From positions 1 to 11,209 of the forward strand of contig CAAEFF010000127.1 of NCBI GenBank assembly GCA_900755085.1: 11,209 bases of DNA, in the 5' to 3' direction. This document shows positions 1 through 6,753 of this stretch, piece after piece. Position numbers and translations under genes: made by a program. Under the pieces are notes generated by a model. It saw only the letters and a list, made by a program, of their open reading frames with translations, was not told the DNA's origin and ran no database searches. Each line of letters begins with the position of its first letter. The stretch's first letter is position 1. The DNA is from an uncultured Streptococcus sp. (GTDB lineage Bacteria; Bacillota; Bacilli; Lactobacillales; Streptococcaceae).

Positions 1-1482
1 CATTTTGACCAATTTAGAAGGACGGTATTCAGACAACTCATAGTCAAAGCTCGCATAGCCACGAGTGGAGGATTTCAATTTGTCAAAGAAATCAAAGACA
101 ATCTCCGCAAGTGGGATTTGATAGATGACATTAACTCGATTTTCATCAATGTAGTCCATGGTCACAAAGTCCCCACGTTTGCGTTGGGCCAATTCCATGA
201 CAGCTCCGACAAACTCTTGTGGCACCATGATTTGCGCTTTGACATAAGGTTCTTCGATCGAAGCGATCTTGGTTGGATCTGGGAACTCAGATGGGTTAGA
301 CACATCTAGTGCTTCGCCATCTGTCAAATTGACCTTGTAGATAACAGACGGTGCCGTCATGATCAAGTCAATATTGAACTCACGCTCTAAGCGCTCTTGG
401 ATAACGTCCATATGAAGGAGTCCCAAGAAACCACAACGGAAACCAAAACCAAGGGCTTGAGAAGTTTCCGGTTCAAATTGAAGACTGGCGTCATTCAATT
501 GCAATTTTTCCAAGGCTTCACGAAGATCATTATATTTATTAGATTCGATTGGGTAAAGACCAGCAAAGACCATTGGGTTCATCTGCTTGTACCCATGTAG
601 TGGCTCACTTGCTGGATTGGTCGCTAAGGTCACCGTATCCCCGACACGGGTATCTGCAACGGTCTTGATAGAGGCTGCAATATAACCAACGTCTCCAGTT
701 GCAAGGAAATCACGTCCAACCGCTTTAGGAGTAAAGATTCCAACCTCGGTGACATCAAAGGTTTTTCCATTGCTCATGAGCTGGATCTTATCGCCTGGTT
801 TGACCATTCCATTGACCACTCGAACCTGAAGGATTACTCCACGATAGGCATCATAAACGGAGTCAAAGATCAAGGCTTGAAGAGGTGCTTCAACATCACC
901 TGTCGGAGCAGGAACTTTCTCAACGATCTGCTCCAAAATCTCTTCAATCCCAATACCAGCCTTGGCAGAAGCTAGGACTGCCTCGCTAGCATCCAAGCCA
1001 ATGACATCTTCTACTTCTGTGCGCACACGTTCTGGATCTGCAGCTGGTAAGTCAATTTTGTTAATAACTGGCAGAATCTCCAAATCATTGTCTAGCGCCA
1101 AGTAGACATTGGCTAGTGTCTGGGCTTCAATTCCTTGAGCGGCATCCACTACGAGAATGGCACCCTCACAGGCAGCCAGCGAACGCGAAACCTCATAGGT
1201 AAAGTCCACGTGCCCCGGTGTGTCAATCAAGTGGAAGATATAGGTCTCCCCATCTTTGGCCGTGTAGTTCAACTCGATGGCATTGAGCTTGATGGTAATC
1301 CCACGTTCCCGTTCCAGGTCCATGCTATCTAGGAGTTGGGCTTGCATCTCCCGACTAGACACGGTTTCGGTTTTTTCTAAAATTCGATCGGCCAGGGTTG
1401 ACTTTCCATGGTCAATATGGGCGATGATCGAGAAGTTCCGAATCTTCTCTTGTCGTTTTTTTAATTCTTCAAAATTTGGCAT
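1..1482 (-). CDS. lepA: Elongation factor 4 (LepA), N-terminal 494 residues, cut by window edge
   Basis: LepA (EF4) is a ribosome-associated translational GTPase that acts on stalled or mistranslocated ribosomes. The reading frame gives MPNFEELKKRQEKIRNFSII at the start, then the P-loop AHIDHGKST (G1), RERGITI (G2), DTPGHVDF (G3) and NKIDLP (G4), followed by the EF-G-like domains with LGFGFRCGFLGLLHMD. It is open to base 1, so about 110 C-terminal residues of the usual roughly 607 are missing, including the LepA-specific C-terminal domain. I chose the ATG at 1482: AGGA lies 8 nt upstream, whereas it would be only 2 nt from the in-frame ATG at 1488. The protein is nearly invariant with streptococcal LepA as I know it. 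Nothing in the visible part suggests damage. Confidence 0.97.
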   Translation of the reverse strand, partial: MPNFEELKKRQEKIRNFSIIAHIDHGKSTLADRILEKTETVSSREMQAQLLDSMDLERERGITIKLNAIELNYTAKDGETYIFHLIDTPGHVDFTYEVSRSLAACEGAILVVDAAQGIEAQTLANVYLALDNDLEILPVINKIDLPAADPERVRTEVEDVIGLDASEAVLASAKAGIGIEEILEQIVEKVPAPTGDVEAPLQALIFDSVYDAYRGVILQVRVVNGMVKPGDKIQLMSNGKTFDVTEVGIFTPKAVGRDFLATGDVGYIAASIKTVADTRVGDTVTLATNPASEPLHGYKQMNPMVFAGLYPIESNKYNDLREALEKLQLNDASLQFEPETSQALGFGFRCGFLGLLHMDVIQERLEREFNIDLIMTAPSVIYKVNLTDGEALDVSNPSEFPDPTKIASIEEPYVKAQIMVPQEFVGAVMELAQRKRGDFVTMDYIDENRVNVIYQIPLAEIVFDFFDKLKSSTRGYASFDYELSEYRPSKLVKM

Positions 1483-1516
1483 AATCATCTTCCTAGTAAA
1501 TTTAATCGTACTCTTC

Positions 1517-1522
1517 ATTATA
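1517..1522 (-). promoter_or_regulatory. Putative lepA extended -10 promoter
   Basis: Read on the minus strand, TGTTATAAT gives a perfect -10 (TATAAT, 1517-1522) with the TG of an extended -10 element, about 35 bp before the lepA start. There is no convincing -35 at 16-18 bp. The upstream bases are the terminator stem of the preceding acetyltransferase gene, so the promoter abuts that terminator. Inferred from sequence only. Confidence 0.55.
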
Positions 1523-1524
1523 AC

Positions 1525-1550
1525 AAAAAAGATAGGCCTTTGCCTATCTT
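1525..1550 (-). terminator. Rho-independent terminator of the GNAT gene
   Basis: On the minus strand a 9-bp stem, AAGATAGGC with GCCTATCTT, closes a 4-nt loop (stem arms 1529-1537 and 1542-1550) and is followed directly by a run of T (complement of 1525-1530). The stop codon of the acetyltransferase gene (1549-1551) overlaps the upstream arm. It separates that gene from lepA. Confidence 0.85.
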
Positions 1551-1986
1551 AATCCATTATTTTCAAAAATCGCTTCTGCGTTTTATTTCCCTCATAGCCT
1601 ATTCGTTCGTAAAAGACATGGGCTTCTTTTCGATGAGATGCAGAATTTAAACGGATAAAAGCAGAATGCTTGCTTTTGGCAAGTTCTTCAACTCGCTCCA
1701 TCAATTGGCGACCAATCCCATGTCCTTGAGCAGAAGGGAAAACCGCTAGACCTAAAATATTTAGACCGGCGTCACTATAAAGACTTTCATAAACCTCTGC
1801 TTCAACATAACCAAGAATATGGCCTGTTTGATCCTCTTCGTAAACAAAACAAAAGTGACCCGAGTCTGGCAGATTGAATTTTTCGATCTGAGCTGCCACT
1901 TTCTCAAGGGTCGAATCATACCCTAATGCTTGGTGACACAAATCTCGAATTTGACCTGCATCTTTGACTTGAACGCTACGAATCAT
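1549..1986 (-). CDS. GNAT-family N-acetyltransferase
   Basis: This 145-residue protein has the fold signature of the GCN5-related acetyltransferases, which move an acetyl group from acetyl-CoA to an amine. The acetyl-CoA pyrophosphate-binding motif A is visible as LGLAVFPSAQGHGIGRQLM (about residues 79-96, with QGHGIG at 87-92). Motif B follows as the C-terminal HVFYERIGYE (about 123-132), and a conserved LGYVEAEV strand lies near 58-65. Length is typical for a single-domain GNAT. The ATG at 1986 has GGAGG 7 nt upstream. The substrate cannot be told from sequence. It is transcribed divergently from the repressor gene at 2182, and its promoter shares half-sites with that gene's operator, so it may be under the same control (inference). 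Confidence 0.88.
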   Translation of the reverse strand: MIRSVQVKDAGQIRDLCHQALGYDSTLEKVAAQIEKFNLPDSGHFCFVYEEDQTGHILGYVEAEVYESLYSDAGLNILGLAVFPSAQGHGIGRQLMERVEELAKSKHSAFIRLNSASHRKEAHVFYERIGYEGNKTQKRFLKIMD

Positions 1987-2015
1987 ACCACAACCTCCAT
2001 GAATTCTTTGATTTT

Positions 2016-2044
2016 ATCTTAGACCTTTTTCCTCAAAAAGTAAA
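2016..2044 (-). promoter_or_regulatory. Putative promoter of the GNAT gene
   Basis: On the minus strand TTTACT (2039-2044) and TAAGAT (2016-2021) are separated by 17 bp and lie about 30 bp before the gene start. Each hexamer matches consensus at four of six positions. The -35 is part of TTTACTTTTT, the same word found at the divergent repressor promoter, and AAAAAGGT follows within the spacer. Confidence 0.5.
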
Positions 2045-2120
2045 GGAAAATTAAATAAAATTTCAATTAAAAATCCGATTTATATCAAATCAATCTTTTT
2101 TCACATTTATCAGGGATTTC

Positions 2121-2165
2121 TATTTACTTTTTCGATTTAATTCATTATAATAGAAAAGGTAAATA
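2121..2165 (+). promoter_or_regulatory. Repressor-gene promoter inside an inverted-repeat operator candidate
   Basis: A good vegetative promoter is present: TTTACT at 2123-2128, a 17-bp spacer, and TATAAT at 2146-2151. It is framed by the arms TATTTACTTTTTC (2121-2133) and GAAAAGGTAAATA (2153-2165), which are inverted copies matching at 12 of 13 positions with 19 bp between them. One arm covers the -35 and the other lies just after the -10, where a bound dimer would block polymerase. The gene product is a LexA-like repressor, so autoregulation is the natural reading, but binding is inferred. Confidence 0.65.
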
Positions 2166-2181
2166 CAAGGAGGTGAGTACG

Positions 2182-2937
2182 TTGGCCAGAGGTCGTGGAA
2201 AAGCAAGTCCTCAAGACAAAGAGGCATTACGGATTATATCGGAAAAAATTAGAGAATTACTGAAAGAACAAGGAAAAAAACAGATCGAATTATCTCGTAT
2301 TACTGGAATTCCTGCTAGCACCTTGACTGGATATGTAAAAGGAACTTCTCTTCCCGTTCCCGAAAATTTAGAGAAGATTGCAGCCTTTTTTCAGGTAGCG
2401 GTTGCTGAAATTGACCCTCGATTACGCAATGATTTTGTGGTCATTGATTCAGAGATTGAACGATTGTATAAACAGCTCGATGAAGGAAATCAAGAAAATC
2501 TTCTTTCTTACGGGAAAAGTCTCTTGACCCATCAGAAAGAAAGACAGAAAATTGAAAAGCAATACCACTCATATTCTGTCTATGATTCTTTTGCAGCTTA
2601 CCAAAATCAGAAGCAAGCTGATATCGTCTGGTTTGATCAAAAGATTCCTTACGATTTGGCTTTTTGGATTCATACGGATTCACTAGAGCCCAAATATGAA
2701 AAAGGAGCCGTTGTGTTAGTCAAGCAAACCTACTACGATCAGGCAGGGGCTATTTATGCCATTGATTTTGATGGGCAGACCTTGATCAAGCGTGTCTTTC
2801 GTGAGGCCAACGGTATTCGACTGGTTTCCCTCAATAAGAAATATAGTGATCAGATCATTCCACTGGATGAGGAACCTGGAGTGATTGGAAAAGTCATCGA
2901 TGGCTTTATTCCGCTAGATTTGGAGGAGATCAAATGA
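2182..2937 (+). CDS. LexA/HdiR-like transcriptional repressor (XRE HTH plus S24-type domain)
   Basis: Protein of 251 residues with an N-terminal Cro/CI-type helix-turn-helix (about 34-54, QIELSRITGIPASTLTGYVK) and a C-terminal S24 peptidase-like domain (about 150-245). The serine of the Ser-Lys dyad fits DSLEP (S167) and the lysine fits TLIKR (K203). This layout is that of LexA, CI and the lactococcal stress regulator HdiR. I see no Ala-Gly pair in the linker ahead of S167, so LexA-style self-cleavage is not assured. The start is set to TTG at 2182: AAGGAGG (2167-2173) lies 8 nt upstream, while it overlaps the GTG at 2173. The stop overlaps the next start by 4 bp (ATGA), so the gene leads an operon with the broken HAD gene and pepT. 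The likely target is its own promoter. Confidence 0.85.
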   Translation: MARGRGKASPQDKEALRIISEKIRELLKEQGKKQIELSRITGIPASTLTGYVKGTSLPVPENLEKIAAFFQVAVAEIDPRLRNDFVVIDSEIERLYKQLDEGNQENLLSYGKSLLTHQKERQKIEKQYHSYSVYDSFAAYQNQKQADIVWFDQKIPYDLAFWIHTDSLEPKYEKGAVVLVKQTYYDQAGAIYAIDFDGQTLIKRVFREANGIRLVSLNKKYSDQIIPLDEEPGVIGKVIDGFIPLDLEEIK

Positions 2938-3754
2938 TAAAATTAATCGCGATTGACTTAGATGGGACCCTTTTACGCGAGGACAAGACTTTATCGCAAA
3001 GAAATATTGAAGCCCTTCACCTGGCCCATGAAGCCGGTTATGACATTGTGATCTGTACGGGCCGTCCCTTATCTGGAGTACGTCCTATTTTTGAAGAGAT
3101 TGGTCTCCCTGAGGGCGACTATTACATGATCATCAATAATGGTTGTACCACTCTATCTACAAAAAATTGGGAAATTATTGGTAAGGAAGAACTATCCCTA
3201 TACGATATACATCTCCTCTACCAGTTGACTGAAGACCACAAGGTTCAGCTGACCTTATTTGATCTGGATCATTACCTGGTCATCGAGGAGGAAGCGAGTC
3301 AATTGGTCGCAAAAGATGCTGACATGGTCCACAATCAAGCTAAACAGTTCATGAGAAGGATCTCAGCCGTTATGTGCCGATTTTTCAAGCTATGTATGTG
3401 GGTGAGCCTACTGCTATTGATGCCTTCCAAGCTCATCACGAGGCTGGATTAGAGACGGACTTCAACACGGTTCGCTCGCAGGACATCTTATTTGAAGTAC
3501 TGCCAAAAGGTGCCAGCAAGGCTTCTGCTCTTCAAACCCTGAGCCAGAAATTAGGCTACAGGAGAGACCAGGTTATGGCTCTTGGGGATGCCAATAATGA
3601 CCTTGAAATGCTTCGTTTTGCTGGCTATAGCGTCGCTATGGGCAACGGCAATACTGCTGTCAAGGAAATAGCGGACTTCATCACCTTGACTAACGATGAG
3701 GATGGCGTGGCCCATGCTATTCACAAATTAATTGAAACTGAAAAAGGAGAATGA
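2934..3754 (+). pseudogene. Cof-type HAD-IIB phosphatase, frameshifted
   Basis: Cof-like haloacid dehalogenase phosphatases act on sugar phosphates, nucleotides or flavin phosphates. The first frame (2934-3452) has motif I DLDGT (D8 and D10), motif II CTGR (T42) and the cap start, and is family-like to about residue 139 (AKQF). It then runs into an unrelated tail and stops. The family sequence resumes in another frame (open from 3344) as EKDLSRYVPIFQAMYVGEP, continuing with PKGASKASAL (motif III lysine) and ALGDANNDLEML (motif IV). It ends at 3754. Together they make about 273 residues, the usual length. The change equals loss of one base between about 3344 and 3359. No slippery heptamer is seen there, so mutation or a sequencing error is likelier than programmed frameshifting. 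The gene overlaps its neighbours at both ends by ATGA, with GGAGGAG before its start. Confidence 0.85.
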
Positions 3755-3756
3755 TT

Positions 3757-4977
3757 ATGAAATACGCAAATCTGTTGGACCGTTTTCTTACCTATGTAAA
3801 GGTCAACACACGTTCGGACGAAAACTCTACAACCACTCCAAGTACCCAATCACAAGTTGATTTTGCAACCAAGGTCTTGATCCCTGAGATGAAACGTGTG
3901 GGGCTTGAAAATGTCTACTACTTACCAAACGGCTATGCCATTGGGACACTTCCAGCTAATGATCCAAGCTTTACACGCAAGATTGGATTTATCTCTCACA
4001 TGGACACCGCTGACTTCAATGCAGAAAACGTCAATCCTCAAATTGTTGAGAATTACGATGGGGGTGTGATTGCTCTAGGAGACTCTGGTTTCAACCTTGA
4101 TCCAGCTGACTTTGCCCATTTGAACAACTACAAGGGACAAACCTTGATCACGACGGACGGTACTACTCTTTTGGGATCAGATGATAAATCTGGAATCGCT
4201 GAAATCATGACAGCTATTGAATACCTGACAGCGCATCCTGAAATCAAACACGGGGAGATCCGTGTCGGCTTTGGTCCAGATGAAGAAATCGGAGTCGGTG
4301 CAGACAAGTTTGATGCAGAAGATTTTGATGTAGACTTTGCCTATACGGTTGATGGCGGTCCTCTTGGGGAGCTTCAATACGAAACCTTCTCAGCAGCTGG
4401 AGCTGAAATCACCTTCAAAGGACGCAATGTCCACCCAGGGACAGCCAAAGGTCAAATGATCAACGCCCTTCAATTGGCCATTGATTTCCATAACAAACTA
4501 CCTGAAGGAGCACGTCCAGAATTAACCGAAGGCTATGAAGGCTTCTACCACTTGATGAACATTGAAGGAACTGTTGAGGAAGCAAGTGCCAGCTACATCA
4601 TTCGGGACTTTGAAACGGAAAGCTTTGAGAAACGCAAAGACCTCATGATATCTATTGCGGATCAGATGAATGCCGAACTCGGTAGCGAACGCGTTCTCCT
4701 CACCCTCAAAGATCAGTACTACAACATGAAGCAAGTGATTGAAAAAGATATGACACCAATTACCCTTGCTAAAGAAGTTATGGAAGATCTTGGCATCACT
4801 CCAATCATTGAACCGATCCGAGGTGGTACAGATGGGTCTAAAATTTCCTTTATGGGGATTCCGACACCAAACATCTTTGCTGGTGGTGAAAACATGCACG
4901 GTCGCTTTGAATACGTTAGCCTTCAAACCATGGAACGCGCTGTTGATACCATTATCGGTATTGTGACCAAAAAATAA
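3757..4977 (+). CDS. pepT: Peptidase T (tripeptide aminopeptidase, M20B)
   Basis: PepT is a cytosolic dizinc aminopeptidase that releases the N-terminal residue of tripeptides, part of peptide use in amino-acid-auxotrophic cocci. All expected M20 residues are visible: ISHMDT with zinc ligand H81 and catalytic D83, SDDKSG with bridging D142, GPDEEIG with E176 (general base) and E177, TVDGG with D199, and H381 in ENMHGR. The protein has 406 residues, full length for the family. I chose the ATG at 3757 because the GGAG at 3746-3749 is 7 nt away. The in-frame ATG at 3751 is only 1 nt from it, although that ATG overlaps the preceding stop. It is the last gene of the repressor-HAD-pepT unit and ends in a shared terminator. 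It appears intact. Confidence 0.97.
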   Translation: MKYANLLDRFLTYVKVNTRSDENSTTTPSTQSQVDFATKVLIPEMKRVGLENVYYLPNGYAIGTLPANDPSFTRKIGFISHMDTADFNAENVNPQIVENYDGGVIALGDSGFNLDPADFAHLNNYKGQTLITTDGTTLLGSDDKSGIAEIMTAIEYLTAHPEIKHGEIRVGFGPDEEIGVGADKFDAEDFDVDFAYTVDGGPLGELQYETFSAAGAEITFKGRNVHPGTAKGQMINALQLAIDFHNKLPEGARPELTEGYEGFYHLMNIEGTVEEASASYIIRDFETESFEKRKDLMISIADQMNAELGSERVLLTLKDQYYNMKQVIEKDMTPITLAKEVMEDLGITPIIEPIRGGTDGSKISFMGIPTPNIFAGGENMHGRFEYVSLQTMERAVDTIIGIVTKK

Positions 4978-4984
4978 GAAACAA

Positions 4985-5015
4985 AAAGGATTCGGATAGA
5001 TTGTCCGGATCCTTT
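4985..5015. terminator. Bidirectional terminator between pepT and the CarB-like gene
   Basis: The arms AAAGGATTCGGA (4985-4996) and TCCGGATCCTTT (5004-5015) form a 12-bp stem with one G-U or mismatched pair and a 7-nt loop. On the minus strand it is followed by TTTTTGTTT-type sequence, a good U tract. On the plus strand the tract is shorter (TTTATTGT). The stop codon of the CarB-like gene (5014-5016) overlaps the stem. It serves both convergent transcripts. Confidence 0.85.
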
Positions 5016-6753
5016 ATTGTATGTTAGAAAGCTTGACAATATCTTTTACCTGATCAATGGACTGAATTAGGTTAAGACTTGTCTCATTGATAGGCAGATA
5101 ATAGACTTTATCTGCCAAAGATTCTGTAAAGGGACGATTGGTGAGTAAGATCACCTGTTGTCCTTTTTCTTTTAACTCTTGCTCCTTCCTTCGTACCTTT
5201 TGGCAAAAGCTCGGGTCCCGAATTTCTAGATCATCCACCAAGACACACGCAGCATCCAACCCGAATGATTCATTGGTCCCATTTTGGGTCAGATAATAGG
5301 CCGCTCCTGCTTTGACCTCATATAAGCCAGCTGATGGCTCAACCGGAAGAAATGCTGGACTTGTATCAGCCTCTACTCCTTTTTCTAACTCCACTAGATT
5401 GGCCAAGACCTGCAAATAAATAGGGGATAATTTACTTAAATCCAAGAGTTCCTCAAACTCAAAACCACGTTTCAGGGCCTCTAAGATATAGAAGAGCCGA
5501 TGGGGCATATGACGAGCTATTTTTTGGATTAACTCATCATCGCTCATTTCTTCAGGAAAGACAGTCAGTAGTTTTTTATCTTTAATGGTTTCTAAGGCTT
5601 GTTGGTAAGCTTCGTCTATCCTCTTTCCAAATCCATAAACTGCCCCATAAGAGTGAATTTGGGTATTGAGACGAGCATTCTTTGCAGCATCTGAAAAGAT
5701 TGGAATCTTAAAGAAAATATAGTCTAGACTGGGTTCATAGACAGCCTTTAGATCCTGTAATAAGGGGTGAGGCAAATGCTCGAGAGAGCGCCCCAATTGC
5801 AGCTGCACGCCTTGCTCAAACAAGGAATAGCCCAAGCCCATAGAGGCCATCGAGATGCTATCTGAAGCAAATGGATTAACCTCTAAGATATAAAAAGCAT
5901 AGCTCGTCGGATCCAAGGCAAACTTAATTGAAATGGCTCCTGTCAGTTTCAGATAGCGACTGATGTGGATCGCCGCTTCACGAAGATTTTGAAACTCCCG
6001 GTCAGTCAGGGTAACCGCTGGCATAAATTGGTAAGAGTCACTAGAGTGGATCCCAACAGGATCAATACTTTCAATAGAGGCCGCCAAGTAGTGATTGTCT
6101 TCACGATCCCGCATGACTACAAAATCCAGTTCCTTAAATCCATAGGTCGAAAACTCCAGCAAACACTGCTGACTTGGAGAGACCGAAAGTCCCATTTCTA
6201 CAGCTTCGCACAAGTCATCCAGGTTATGAGCAATCTTTCGCCCTTGCCCTTGCTTACTCGCTACTGGCCAGATCATAATAGGAAATTGAATGCCTTCAGA
6301 AAACTCGATAGCTTCTCGAACTGAGCTCACCAGTGCTGAAGCGGGTACCTGATAGCCCAGCTCTTGAAAGAGACGTCGTTGATCTGCCTGCTGATAAAAG
6401 CTACGGTACCGTTGGAGGCTTGGTCCGACAATCATGATCGATGCATCTTTGAAAAATCCAGTTTCTTCCAAACGAAACAAGAGATTCAAAATCTGTTTGT
6501 CCGCGAAAGCTAAGAGCAAGCGAGATCCAGTATAAGAAAGAAGAGTCGTCCTAAGAGCATCCAGCTTGAGCTTACTAACTACAACTATATCTGCAGCTTC
6601 TTGGGTGATAGCATTTTCTTCGCCCAAGTAAAGGACAAGAGCATTCCCATCCTTGGCATTGACTTTTTGTGCTTCATTTACCGCAGCCAAAAGGCTAATA
6701 TCCTGATAAGAATCTCCACATAGGAGAAGCAATTTCTGGTTTTGTTTCATCAT
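5014..6753 (-). CDS. Half-length, degenerate carbamoyl-phosphate synthetase large-subunit-like protein
   Basis: Only 579 residues, against about 1060 for CarB. It matches the N-terminal half: a pre-ATP-grasp region (1-120), the first (carboxyphosphate) ATP-grasp (about 120-330, with IESIDPVGIHSSDS and ILEVNP), the oligomerisation domain (about 340-450), and a remnant resembling the start of the second half (ELKEKGQQVILLTN near 526-539). The second ATP-grasp and the allosteric domain are absent. Against the E. coli active site as I recall it, R126, E200, E208, H236, E291 and N293 are kept. The arginine of VRPA is W162, the glycine loop GGTGGG reads KQGQGR, the metal-ligand glutamine is K277, and the arginine after EVNP is F295. 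The GSGP..IGQ motif is gone. Carbamoyl-phosphate synthesis is therefore unlikely. The frame is open throughout and starts in an ATGATG overlap with the CarA-like gene; the second ATG (6750) is an alternative start. Confidence 0.85.
   Translation of the reverse strand: MMKQNQKLLLLCGDSYQDISLLAAVNEAQKVNAKDGNALVLYLGEENAITQEAADIVVVSKLKLDALRTTLLSYTGSRLLLAFADKQILNLLFRLEETGFFKDASIMIVGPSLQRYRSFYQQADQRRLFQELGYQVPASALVSSVREAIEFSEGIQFPIMIWPVASKQGQGRKIAHNLDDLCEAVEMGLSVSPSQQCLLEFSTYGFKELDFVVMRDREDNHYLAASIESIDPVGIHSSDSYQFMPAVTLTDREFQNLREAAIHISRYLKLTGAISIKFALDPTSYAFYILEVNPFASDSISMASMGLGYSLFEQGVQLQLGRSLEHLPHPLLQDLKAVYEPSLDYIFFKIPIFSDAAKNARLNTQIHSYGAVYGFGKRIDEAYQQALETIKDKKLLTVFPEEMSDDELIQKIARHMPHRLFYILEALKRGFEFEELLDLSKLSPIYLQVLANLVELEKGVEADTSPAFLPVEPSAGLYEVKAGAAYYLTQNGTNESFGLDAACVLVDDLEIRDPSFCQKVRRKEQELKEKGQQVILLTNRPFTESLADKVYYLPINETSLNLIQSIDQVKDIVKLSNIQ

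Noticed and set aside
2173..2181. GTG start for the repressor at 2173
   Set aside because: The ribosome site AAGGAGG overlaps this codon; the TTG at 2182 has correct spacing.
3344..3375. Programmed -1 frameshift in the HAD gene
   Set aside because: No X-XXY-YYZ slippery heptamer or downstream stimulatory hairpin was seen at the switch zone.
4522..4926. 134-codon open frame antisense to pepT
   Set aside because: It lies wholly within pepT, has no ribosome site and its translation resembles no protein family; it reflects pepT codon use.
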